Below, in pieces: positions 53,632 to 64,000 of a DNA stretch of 64,000 nt. Source of the DNA: Cyathus striatus (taxonomy: Eukaryota > Basidiomycota > Agaricomycetes > Agaricales > Nidulariaceae). The notes beneath the pieces were generated by a model. That model was given only the letters and a program-made list of their open reading frames with translations. It did not search any database and was not told the origin of the DNA. The stretch's first letter is position 1; the number at the start of each line of letters is the position of its first letter. The translations under genes were made by a program, and so were the position numbers. Location of the stretch: the NCBI GenBank assembly GCA_025738555.1, contig JAOVFP010000012.1, positions 3,782,001 through 3,846,000 on the forward strand, written 5' to 3'.

Positions 53632-54817
53632 TTACTTTTTACGAAAGAGACCAAAGAACCGTTTTTCTACAGTGGGAATGATGGCAAGTATCAGTTTCAG
53701 GTGTCAAATTACAACTTTTAATACGTACTGGCTGGAGGAACAGGTGATTCGGGTTTCTTCTCTACCTTTCGGGATTCAGCGACTGCTTGAGCGGTTATTT
53801 AATTAGTTATCCGGAAGACAAAATCTCTTGTCACACGTACTGGGGGGAGGATAGAGTGGTGGATCGCTCTTTTTCTCCTCTCTCAAAGATTTGCCAGAGG
53901 CTTAGTTAATCATAACATTCGTTATTATGAGGTGCAGGGTGCCAAATAACATTATGTAGTGCGTACCAGTGTGCGTAGGCATGGAGAGTGTATGTGGTTC
54001 ACTGGTTGCTGGTGGGATCATTACGTGGTTAGTACGAGGCGAAAAGGGCCAAAATAACTTTAGTTTAATGCGTACCAGTGAGTGTAGGCATCGATGCATG
54101 GGATTCACTAGTTGCTGGTGGGATCATTACATTGGTTATTATGAGGTGAAGAGAGCTCAATAACGTAAGTTTAATGCGTACCAGCGAACGTAGGCATCGA
54201 TAGTACATGAGATTCACTGGTTGCTAATTGGATCATTGCATTCGCTATTATGAGGTGGAAGGAGCCAAAATAACTTTTAGTTTGATACATACTGGGAGGG
54301 GGGAGAGGTGGTAAATGCGATTCGCTGACTGCTGGTTGGATTATAGGTTATATAGTGGAAGCTTGGGGGCGGGTAGGGGCGTGAATTTTAATACGTACTT
54401 GGAGGAGGAAGGAGTAGTGGTTGATTGTTTTCATTCTCGTCACTCTCAGATTCTTCAACTACTATGGAATTATGAAGTTGGTTATCATGTTCCTGATGCT
54501 GGATTATGATTCGAAGTTTAATACGTACTACTAGCTGAGGGGAGAAGTAGTCGATCGTCATTTTCTTCATCACTTCGTGGCCCGGAACCAACTACATAGT
54601 GGGATTCATTCAACTTGTTTTCACAACGCGAAAGTACCAAGCTTATCGTACCTGCAGAATTGTTGTGGGAGTTGGCGGTAACTGTTGTAGTGGTGTTGTT
54701 CGAGTTTGTGTTGGTAGTATTCGTAGAGCTGTCATTCACTTGGTAATCTCCCCCAACGTCCGTGAAATTTCCACCACTAATTTGGATCGCCCCCGAAGCA
54801 CCATGAAAGTACGGCAT
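53632..54817 (-). CDS. mini-exon array gene with GGNF..VGGD N-terminus
   Basis: Exons: complement(53632-53666, 53729-53782, 53841-53900, 53967-54008, 54076-54114, 54182-54223, 54293-54331, 54399-54458, 54529-54591, 54652-54817): 600 nt, 199 aa. All nine introns are 58-70 bp, GT(A)..AG, phase 1. Exon 1 encodes FHGASGAIQISGGNFTDVGG followed by an Asn/Thr/Ser-rich stretch; GGNF..VGGD motifs occur at the start of many Agaricomycete proteins. Exons 2-9 are 39-63 nt. Exons 4-7 are clear repeats: TVSESHLPPLPPP, TTSESHVLSMPTFA, ATSESHASMPTLT, ATSEPHTLSMPTHT. Exons 2, 3, 8 and 9 are acidic or basic with Pro ends. The last exon gives KKRFFGLFRKK and stop. No enzyme domain; function unknown. The unit of exon plus intron is tandemly repeated at about 110 bp, so the DNA resembles a minisatellite. 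Confidence 0.82.
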
Positions 54818-55663
54818 TGGGAAGAAAAGCTAAATCGTTGCGGGGATAACTTGGAGCGTGGAAGTTAGTCCTCAAAGCGATTATCTTTATATATGATAGC
54901 GGCTATCGTGCTTAGTCAGACTCAGATGCTGTGCCCAAGAAGGCCTCGTGCATGTATATGCGTCAGACGCTGCCCATCTTCCCAGCAACTCCCTGTGTGA
55001 TTGTCACACTGTCATTGATACTGGAGTGAAGAACAAAATTGTACGGATATAAATACGGGGGACAAACATATGTACATATACATTGTATTATTATAAGTAC
55101 TTCGAACGGCGAATAAGTACAAGCAGTGATCCCCAAATAACCATCGATTACATTAGGCCCTCCATTTCTTCACTAAACGCTTTATTCCAGGGCTTGGGGG
55201 AGCCTGGATCGGTTCCTATTTCAAGCTCGCGGCGCTCAGCCTTTCCTGTGCAATCGATTTGATCTGACAGGCAAAATGCAGTATCCAGCATTCACTTACC
55301 GCGCTTTATACTTCTACATAATCCCGTCCTTGATTTCCTCAGAGAAGCAGATCTAGGAACGTAAATTATCACAGTTCCGATAAAGGAAGTTTATCCAATT
55401 TGATGTTCTTCCTAGCGATTCTCGAGATATGAGCTGATATGAGCAACAAGCTCTGGAAAGTTAATAGGATGCACAACGTTGTCAAGAGGAGGGTCTGCGT
55501 ACTATACCCGCACTGGTACGACAGTTCTATGTATATATGTAGAAAAAATTACCGTTTATACTAAGCGACCATGAAAGATTTGATTTGAGAACGTACCGTC
55601 GTTGGGCTGAGCCTGGATGGTTGATTGGGAGAGCTTGCTCTCCCTATTTGTTTGCGTTAGTGA
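54818..55663. other. upstream region of the mini-exon gene, no gene
   Basis: Non-coding. Short frames lack motifs. It presumably holds the promoter of the minus-strand gene ending at 54817. Confidence 0.4.
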
Positions 55664-55885
55664 TCCAAAATGCATAGTGGCTGTGCATGCACGGAATTTC
55701 TTAGTCAGCAGCTCTGGGGACCCAAAATGCGTAGTGGCTGTGCATGCACGGTGCGTTAGTCAGCAGCTCTGGGGACGCGAAATGCATAGTGGCTGTGCAT
55801 GCACGGAACGTTAGTCAGCGACTCTGGCGACCCAAAATGCGTAGTGGCTGTGCATGCGCGGTGCATTAGTCAGCACCTACCTCTC
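55664..55885. repeat. tandem repeat, four units of about 55 bp
   Basis: Units share CCAAAATGCRTAGTGGCTGT then GCATGCACGG and TTAGTCAGCAGCTCTGGGGA. Copies begin near 55664, 55720, 55775 and 55829. An open frame runs through it only because the repeat lacks stops. Confidence 0.8.
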
Positions 55886-57719
55886 TTCGAGTTGTCGCCA
55901 AGTTGTCGCGCACCGTGCACAGAACACAATTTCACAAAATGTTACTGTATCAAACCTCACATAAATTAGACACATTCTCATCATTAAATACCTCTGCTCA
56001 TTTAAATAGCCTGTATATTAAATTTCTTTAAATTCTTTTATATACTTTTCCATAACCACTTCAAATGCTACTTATTGGATACTTATTAGGTAACTGCCAC
56101 ATACATAACTCCCATATAAAGCATTTCCATATATTTATCCTTGATTTTCTCGCTGTTGAATAATAAAAATAAAATGGGAGCTATTAAAATGAGTGCATAA
56201 CTGTGGAAATGCTGTAACAGCTAGTTGCAGCTAGTAAAACAAAGGAAAAATATTATAATGAAGATAGTATAATTAGAACGAAGGTAAAATAAATAAAATG
56301 ATGCACAGGCAATCAATAAAAAGGTTTCTGTCTCCTAATGGGAGATGTGAAAGTAAATTTCTTATCCAAGTGAGGTTTCTGCCGATCCAGGTGTCAGCAA
56401 CTCCTGAATGGAGTATCTAACAAGTAAACTTATTATGTATAAAAAGGAAATAACAAAAAAACTAGGATTCGTCAAGCTTGCCCTTTAACGTGCATCGCGA
56501 AGCGATGTACGTTACATGTTTAAGAGTAGTACGATCGCAGGAGCGGCCACCGGTACCAGCGAGGTGTCAGCTGAAAATTATCGCAATCATTCAATTGAGT
56601 CTTTTTTAGTTCATGATTTGAAGATATCTCGCGCTGAGGTACCATTTCTGGGCGTGTAGTAGGGTTGGGTCATTAAATGATAATGATAACATTGATTCTA
56701 ATATCCAATTGACTCCAATGATACAGACGTAATGCTTAGCTATATGTCTGTAACCTATACAGCTTGGAGAACATGAGGCGAATGGAGAACAATAAAAGAA
56801 AATGGCACACGACGTTACCAAGCAAGTAGACAACTGGATCACTTTAAATACATAATCGAGATTTCCTCGAGAATCTTGAGCAGTGGGATGGTCAATACAT
56901 CCAATACATAGAAAAACACTTAACGTGCTTTTAGTTTTGTGCAAGCACAACTTCTTAAGCCCAGGACCCACGACAAGGGAACCTGGAGGGAGATGAGAAC
57001 GACTAGCAAAGAGCAATACTAAGAACTAAAGGGAACATACGAAAAGCCACCTTCAGGAAGCAGAGCGATGAACGAGACATAGCCAGAGGAGCGGTCAGCC
57101 ACCGCATTGAAGATGGGATTGATACTTACTAGTGCCAAATACCATTGGAACGGAAGAAAAGTAAGAATATATGGATGGATTGCGAGACTAGTAGTAGGGT
57201 TGGAAAAGTTGATATGACTGGTTGAAAGGAAAGAGAGCGAGGGCGGCCATCTCCGCCGGACAACTTCCGGATTCCGACACTAATAGCGCTTTCAGACTCC
57301 GATGGATTGACCAGGATGCCGGTTACATCCGTACCGGCATCCGGGGTCCAGGCGGTCCAACTGAACAAGGTCTCGATCCAATTCTTTTTCCTGTCACCCT
57401 AAGGTGAGCCGCCTCCTAGCCTTTCCTCTGAGTCTCTGTAGAAAGCAAATGACTCACGCCCAATGTTTGACGGTACTATTATCACCGCGACGGTTTGGTA
57501 CAGTGTAGCAAGACTAATCTCATGGTTTGCGGAATCTCGCTGTCAAATAAAAGTCTCTGAAATCAAAGAACTAAGCGCAAATGATTTGTGGTACCTTAGC
57601 GGTTCTTTATCGTTGTGGAAACGCTTAAAGACGAGAGCACCAAACTTCCAAAAATTGAATGTGAATATGGGTAAATTTGGGTTCATTATTTATTACTGTC
57701 ATTACTTCTGGGGCGGGGG
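55886..57719. other. intergenic with unassigned frames
   Basis: AT-rich to 56450. A hairpin ACGTGCATCGC/GCGATGTACGT lies near 56490. Minus-strand frames at 56606-57016 (136 aa, Cys-rich and hydrophobic) and 57129-57368 (79 aa, TPDAGTDVTGILVNPSES) have no recognised domain. The plus-strand frame 57463-57718 (LSANDLWYLSGSLSLWKRLK) may be the start of the F-box-like remnant on the far side of the next element. Confidence 0.35.
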
Positions 57720-57721
57720 TA

Positions 57722-59969
57722 TGGCGTTCAAACTGCACATTTAATCATTTCCCGCGCCCCTTCTTCTCGGTAGCGCTATTCTTCGGAGACATGTCCGGCG
57801 CCATCTTTTGGTATTCGCGCGCGCCATTTTGTATTCACGCGCGCCACTTTTGTACGCTCTGCACCAACTCTGCGCCATATTTTCAATGTGCGTGCCACTT
57901 CTTCAAGTTCACTGCCCTACTTTCGCACCACGTTTTGGTCTGCGCCACTGTTGCATCTACTAAATGCAAATTTTTATAATCTAAGTTCTTCCATCATCAT
58001 TTATAACTTAGGCAAAATAGATCAAAAGTTAACATTATGTACAAGTGCAATAGAGAACGGTAATCATTGCAACTTCAATGCCGTACTTGTACCATACCTC
58101 TAGCAGTACATAAATTATCGACCGCGGGATTGTAGCTCTATGATACATGCAAAATTGAATCGGTAATACGATGAACTGTGTACCTCATCGATTGGACTAG
58201 CAATAGTCCCTGTCAGAGCGGCTCCACCGGAGGGTATCATGTCCAGGAGACATGTTCTGGCGGCCATGGAGGGACTGCTTCGTTGGACCGGTTAATCTGG
58301 ATGAATTGCGTATTTTCGCAGATGGAACGTCGACCCAAGAGAAAGCCCTTGCTTTGCGAATCGGCGATAGGGTGGATGGAAACCACTGTGGTCAAAGTCC
58401 TTACGCAACCATATGCTGGCACCAGCGGACAGCCGGCTGCTCGACTTCAAGCCGTTGAAGGTTCGGAATAGCATCGGTACACACAGAATTACAAGGGGGG
58501 AGGTAGGGAGAAGGGCATGAATTGGTGGTTGTGCTGCCGGTGATGCTGGGAGAGAACGATGGTGAGGGGTAACCTGGGATGATATGGCTCCCTGAGTCCG
58601 GACTGTACACGCACTGACAGCACTGTAAGTATCATAAAACGGTGAAGGAAGCGGTGAATTACCAGCAGTATGAGTCGAGCTTAGCACATCCTCCCCTTTC
58701 AACTTTGCTTGCACCTGAATCCGTACCTAGATAGCCTTCCACGCATATGTAGCACCATGCACAAAAATGGGAAATTGAAGTAAAAGCAAGTTAGCTTAAA
58801 GACGTGGGACCACAAGGAATGAGAAAGTTCAATGGAGGGAACTTGGAGAGAACACTCGCTGGCACCATAACTCGGGAGTCGGAACGGTTCGTACATTATG
58901 TCATAGTTATTGTCACATAGTGACACATACAATTTGTGTGGGAAATCAACAAAAAAATATGTGATATATTGTTGTGTATGTGAGTATGTACGCGTTAATT
59001 AGTACTGTTTGGCAGAGGCCTCTTGCCAGCGTGGCTGTAACGTGCTCGTTGTATCGACAGTCGTTCGACCTCATTCCTAAGTTCTAACTATCATTCCCCT
59101 GCTTCACGCTACACCTCATTCCCCTTCCTTCAGCGGTGGAAGTTAGAACTGTTCAAAGTTTTACCGATGGTATGTTTTGCATTTTCACTCTGGTGTATGG
59201 ACTTGCTTAATTATGCTCATAGCCAAACCTCTTGGACGCGCTCTCCTCTGTCGCAGCTACTCGTCGTTGCGTGATGTCTCGCTTTGTCACCGCTCTCGCT
59301 TAAGCTAGAGCTCAGGTTCCTTGTGCACTTGATGCCCATTCGCCACCTGGAAGCACAAAAGATTCTCGCGAGCTGTCAACTCCTCGCTGATGAAAGATCA
59401 CCTGCGACACACAACAAACCCGTGGCCGCAATGCTCCCACACAACAAACGGTCCGCTCCCCAATGAGGCCGTTCTTTCGAACACATGTCCGGTTGCTCTA
59501 CCCGTGCATTCCTCACATCGTCACTGCTGAAATATCTGATGGGTCGAGAAGGAGCTGCTGCTACGAAGAAGGATGGTTTATCTGTGGTTTATATGTTTTG
59601 GTTACTACTGGATATGTAAGTGTTGAGGGCAGCTTGTTAAATAAATTTGCAACATACATTTTGTATTATATCTACTACATAATATAAGTTTCTACTTGAT
59701 AGTTGTGGACTGTAACAAACTTGTGTTTAGTTAGATACAAAAAGTGGCCAGACCAAAAAGTGGCGCGAAAGTAGGGCAATGAACTTGAAAAAGTGGCACG
59801 CACATTGAAAATATGGCGCAGAGTTGGTGCAGAGCGTACAAAAGTGGCGCGCGTGAATACAAAATGGCGCGCGCGAATACCAAAAGATGGCGCCGGACAT
59901 GTCTCCGAAGAGTAGCGCTACCGAGAAGAAGGGGCGCGGGAAATGATTAAATGTGCAGTTTGAACGCCA
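57722..59969. mobile_element. TA-flanked element with about 240-bp TIRs (2.25 kb)
   Basis: The arms 57722 to about 57962 and about 59729-59969 are inverted copies with only about a dozen differences, starting TGGCGTTCAAACTGCACATT. TA flanks both (57720-57721 and 59970-59971). The arms are rich in GCGCCATTTTGT / GCGCCACTTTTGT subrepeats. The interior (57962-59728) holds scattered frames (such as 58292-58714 minus) but no recognised transposase, so it is likely non-autonomous and may carry captured host sequence. Confidence 0.75.
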
Positions 59970-59971
59970 TA

Positions 59972-60251
59972 GCAAGTCATACAAATTACATGGCCTACAT
60001 ATTCCAGGCTGCGTTTTCCCGCACATTATGATCAACCTCAAACACTTTTCACTATTTTGGATAGGTTTAAACCGTCCTGGAAACTTATTGATGACGTTCT
60101 TTGCATGGAAAAGTTTGACGCATTACAAAAAATCGATTTAACGGTGGATTTTTTCACTAATGTTATCGAGGAGGTTAGCGAGGAGGGCCTCACTGGTGTC
60201 TTGGGGATGCTCCTTCCTAGATGCTTGGACAGAGGATCGGTGGAAATTTGA
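59972..60251 (+). pseudogene. C-terminal remnant of an F-box/LRR-like gene
   Basis: Frame continuing through FTILDRFKPSWKLIDDVLCM, FDALQKIDLTVDFFTN and LGMLLPRCLDRGSVEI, then stop at 60251. The pattern 'W..ID..L....F..L..I.....LP....RG' is that of the last LRR-like segment of Agaricomycete F-box proteins. The 5' part is cut off by the transposon at 57722-59969; a matching 5' piece may lie at 57463-57718 but is not proven. Confidence 0.5.
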
Positions 60252-60664
60252 CACAAGATAAAGCGAGAAGATGTGTATGTTACAGGTAAAGTTAGGCTAA
60301 ATTTAGAATGGGTACGCTCCACCACGATATCTTCACTTTTAGAGTTATTTCTGATAGCGTGTTGCCGTGTTACTACAGTAACTGGTAGTGCATATACTAG
60401 TAGCATTTCACGTCAGTAACTATTATCCAGCAAAAGAATGGTATATGTTAAATCACGTCCAAGCTTTCCTCAGAAAGTGAACCCACGGTGTTATCAGTAC
60501 ATACTAAAAGATTCCTGTAGCCCTTCCATTGCGCTTGGATGAGTCCCATTATTTAACTCATCGGTTGATTCGGTGAAACTGGCAAGGAAAGAATTCCATT
60601 CATTGATTCTAATGTAATAAATATCAGTGATCATTTTCATCAGAAGAACTGCGTACAGGTTCAC
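60252..60664. other. intergenic between F-box remnant and Zn2Cys6 gene
   Basis: Non-coding; contains the 3' flank of the regulator gene. No repeat or motif recognised. Confidence 0.4.
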
Positions 60665-63600
60665 TTACTGGAAACTGTTGGGTACATTGAACCACATGGC
60701 CATGGTGTTACTATCGACAGCCGACTGCTGTTGACCAATGAGTGGCGGTATGTTGATGTTTGAATCAAGGTGCTCAAAAGGGTATGAAGCAATACCACCA
60801 CCGTGCGAAGAGCTATATTCTCCAGTCATCTGGCTGGAGGGGAGACCAGGATTACCATAGTCAAAGACGGAGACATTCGAATTGTCATAGAAAGAACCGT
60901 CGAAAACGGTGTTCTGTTGCTCATTTCCTAAATGCTTCGTTTGAGCTCCAAAACTCCCAATACTTTGCTGGAACAAGTAAAGTTGGTTGTCTCTCATTGG
61001 TGGAAGGATGTCGCATGGAGGAATGCTGGATGAAGACGAGCTGGTTTGAGACGTTGCAGACGGCGAGTTGTTCTCTTTCCTGAGATCGTTATGCTCCGAC
61101 AGACCTTCAGTATTCCCAACGTTAAACAACAGTCTAGGGTCATCCTCAGGTAGAATCAACTCTCCGGCACATGTGAATTCATTCAAGATGTCCCTATGAA
61201 AGTCAACATTTGTTAGCTCAAGTAAACGTGTAGACGAACTGTTAAACGAACAAGAGAGACCCGGCAGAATGCCATCTGTCTTCTGCCTTTCTCAGAACAT
61301 CCTTACACTTTTCAACCTGTCGCATTGCTCTAGGCTCCGGTGCCACACCACTGCGTCTACCACCCCAGATGTTGACGAGCAGCACGATTGCAGCTGTTAC
61401 GGCAGTCATTTGCATGTAAGGGTATACGACAGCGTTTCGTTTCATCTGATGCTCTAAGACGAGAGAGCACGCGCGTGCTGCGTTTGTACATATGGTTAGG
61501 GAGGGAAAGGCAAGTGGAGATGGCTGTTCATTGACTCGAATGAACGGGCGGTGTATCAGGATCTGGACATAGTAATACACAGTCATTAGAGATCCGGAAA
61601 GCGTGAAGAATCGGTCATCAGTCATATTTGGGTCCCAACGCACTACGAATAAAGATTTAGAAGCTATCGCATACAATGCAGTTGTTTCTTACAATGTTCG
61701 GGTAATGCACCCATCCAGTTGTTTAAAGCAGAGTCTAACTCGGCTACAATGTGTTGTTCCCATTCTGATGTGAATATTAACTCGAAGCACTTGGTTTTTA
61801 TTGAGTACTGGAATATAATTAGCTCAGAAACCTATAGTGCGAGTTCAGGTAAGAAAAGTACGAACTACGGTAGTTAGTGCAAATGTCATAATCTTGGTGA
61901 GCCGAAGATGTTGGTTAAAGGCAGTCACTGTGGAAGGTACACCCTCGGGCTGCTTAAAACGATGCCTAGGGTCGGGATGCTCCCAGTACTCATCATCACA
62001 TTCGATAGGCATGTCCAGGTCGAAGCTAGGTTACGCGTTAGCCACGGTTCCGGTTAGTACGCAAAAGTTACCAATAGACGCACTATTCATCAAATATCGC
62101 ACACGGCCTTCCTATGGTGACACTGATCATTCGATCGATAAAAATAAGAACCCAAAAGACTCTCTTCCAAAGTTCGTCTTCAACGGTGATTCTGTCGCGT
62201 GGTACCCGCCGACGATGAAGCCCAATGTCCTGAGCGAGGCGAAGACCGTAACCCGAGAGAAGCCACATTGACTGCGGTGTACAGCACCCGGTAAGGAAAT
62301 GTATTGCTAACTAAAGCGCTAGAATCATGAGCAAGTATTGAAATAGAACGGAATCCATGCTCACGCAATAACACTGTAGGCCATACAATGTAGGGGGATC
62401 CACTACGCCCTGTTTCACAACCTGTACTTGCTTGTACCATTTCCATCCTGCGGAGAATAGTGAATCTTCTCCATCAACTAATGTCCGCTCGTCGATCTTA
62501 TCTGTGTACCGTGATCCAACAGCGCATACTAGTAGAAGGACACTTCCGAATCCGTCATCCCGCAGGTGAAGATTGTTAGCAACAGCTCTATCAAATGTCG
62601 GTCGGTGTAGAAGAGGATAGAACAGGTTAACATGCTTAAAGTATGCCTCGCTAAGTTTTGCGATGAGATTTGGAGAAGGGAATGCATAATTCGCGGGTGG
62701 GCATAAAGGATCTTTATCCCACTAAGGGAAATGATTTAGAACACAAAATGCCGCACATGAAACACTTACAGGAAGTCTCTTCCAGTAATTCGGTCTTTTA
62801 TCCTGCAGCATTGTTCTTTTAACTGTATCCCCTTTCGAGTACCTGTTTTTGAATTGCACGGCAGTTTGCATCAGCATCATTCCGCTACTTTTCCCCCAGA
62901 ACCTGCAGCTGTCGTCTTCCGACTTGACGGATAGTAACTTTAGTCGTTCGGAAAGAATTTCGGATTCGGCAGCGTCATCTTCTCGGAAAGGGTCGTCTTT
63001 TGACCCAAGACCTATAGAGACAACCTTGTGTATTATGTCTAGCACGCTGTTCTTGGGTGCCGTTTCTTCCGAAGACGTCGTAAGCGGGGAATCAGCGGAC
63101 GGGCTAAAGGAGGAACTGGTCGACTCTGAGTTGGTCAGGTGTTCCGCATATTCTGGGTCAAGGTGGTGAATGAGGCTGCGGAGCATGTCTTTGTCTGGAC
63201 ATAACTGGGCCCCTGTTAATGGAACGGGTGAAGAAATGAAAAGGTAGTCGTACCTTTTTAACCAATCCTTCCAAGAGCCGAATTCGTTGTTCAAGTCCTT
63301 CGACATATCTGTGTGGTCGTTAAGTTAAGTGCGACATTAATATATTGATCACCCACCCCCTAGGTAGCCCACGTTTCTGCGTAGGAAAGCTATGTCAGTG
63401 TTGTCTTACCTAACAAAGGAACAAAAGCGTACCTTCGGTTCGACTTTGAATGTACACTCGATGTTGTGTTCAGCGCAGTACGAACATTTCTTTTGTGGGT
63501 GTACTGGCTCATCGCCTGGACAAGTATGTCTTAAGCATTGCATGGATGTACTAAGTCAATCTATAGCATTACATCTTACTAAGTGTGGTATGCATTAGCC

Positions 63601-63733
63601 ACGTATACTGGTACAACGCACGTAGAATAGGAGACGTACTTTTCTTCTTTCTACAGCTGTCACATGCACGCTGCATCAGCTTCCTCTTCTTCTGGGAGTT
63701 TAGATTGGACTGTTCGTCGTCGTTTGAGGACAT
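60665..63733 (-). CDS. Zn2Cys6 transcription factor with fungal-specific domain
   Basis: Start ATG at 63731-63733 (MSSNDDEQSNLNSQKKRKLM). The zinc cluster is split by an intron: ACDSCRKKK in exon 1, then CPGDEPVHPQKKCSYCAEHN and IECTF in exon 2, fitting CX2CX6CX11CX2CX6C. A linker YVEGLEQRIRLLEGLVKK follows. The fungal-specific domain (PF04082 type) shows FWGKSSGMMLMQTAVQFKN, KRPNYWKRLP, YFKHVNLFYPLLHRPTFDRA, LLLVCAVGSRYTDKIDERTL, FSAGWKWYKQVQ, YGLRLAQDIGLHRRR, ELWKRVFWVLIFIDRMIS, IGRPCAI, FDLDMPIECDDEYWE and ILIHRPFI. The C-terminus is Ser/Asn/Gln-rich with DILPPMRDNQLYL. At least nine short introns. The canonical splice sites on both sides of exon 2 put the cysteine frame out by one base (see findings). 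Nuclear DNA-binding regulator; target genes unknown. Confidence 0.82.
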
Positions 63734-64000
63734 GAGCGGTGCGTTATGTCTACTGTCAAGTGGAAGTACTGTGTAAGAAAGGTTGTTGATGCCAGACGGT
63801 GCAGATAGATTCCAATTTCCGAGTAACCGAAAGCTGTGTGCTTTGTCATAATTTGTACTTTGTATTCACTTACGTAAGTACAGCATTTTGAGATTTGTAT
63901 CAGCTACGAGCGCTATAGGCTATAGCGCAGTATGGCGGCAACGTGCCGTATGACTAGCGCATTTTGAACTAATCTTGGACTACATACGCGTACTTTACAT
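63734..64000. other. upstream region of the Zn2Cys6 gene
   Basis: Non-coding to the window end. A small palindrome TAGCGCTATAGGCTATAGCGC lies near 63910-63930. No other feature seen. Confidence 0.35.

Noticed and set aside
53700..54600. Plain non-coding minisatellite
   Set aside because: Each unit carries proper intron ends and a phase-consistent open mini-exon joining to exactly 600 nt, so a coding explanation fits better.
58237..58714. Transposase gene in the 57722-59969 element
   Set aside because: Short frames on both strands show no DDE motif or HTH; no support.

Overview
The window looks like a nuclear contig of a mushroom-forming basidiomycete (Agaricomycetes). The evidence is: introns of about 50-70 bp with GT..AG ends and CTAAC-type branch sites; gene families typical of this class (F-box/LRR-like proteins, a DUF6534-type seven-helix membrane protein, a Zn2Cys6 regulator, a protein starting with a GGNF..VGGD motif); and a Tad-like LINE plus DIRS/Ngaro-like tyrosine-recombinase retroelements. 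No rRNA, tRNA or CRISPR was recognised. All calls were made by reading; no database search was possible.

Layout. 1-2420: a head-to-tail pair of histidine-specific (EgtD-like) methyltransferase genes; the copy at the left edge is broken and the second reads as an intact four-exon gene. 2421-4866: low-complexity minisatellites. 4867-8493: two epoxide-hydrolase-like paralogues, both damaged, with a TA-flanked TIR element between them. 8523-10034: an F-box gene. 10305-20307: a minus-strand LINE delimited by a 13-bp target-site duplication and carrying three nested insertions, one of them a solo LTR. 21715-26970 (minus) and about 28850-35880 (plus): two DIRS/Ngaro-like elements, broken by a 1.1-kb palindromic fold-back element, a long-TIR element and a 2.1-kb TA-flanked element. 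Between them lies a hAT-type element with an exact 8-bp duplication. 37934-39370: a second F-box gene paralogous to the first, so the 28-kb retroelement block sits between sister genes. 39549-45722: TIR elements, several nested, including a textbook Tourist/Harbinger-type MITE. 46900-50300: duplicated exon/intron modules of unknown identity. 51501-53524: the DUF6534-type gene. 53632-54817: a convergent gene made of ten very short exons, all joined by phase-1 introns. 57722-59969: a TA-flanked element with about 240-bp TIRs next to an F-box-like remnant. 60665-63733: a Zn2Cys6 transcription factor.

The most interesting item is the gene at 53632-54817. What first looks like a minisatellite of about 110 bp is a tandem array of exon+intron units. 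Every intron is phase 1 and the exons sum to exactly 600 nt (199 codons plus stop), so units can be gained or lost without breaking the frame. Other points are paralogue-supported Trp-to-stop changes in several genes, a long gag/pol overlap kept open in both DIRS-like elements, and nested insertions whose removal restores the host reading frame.
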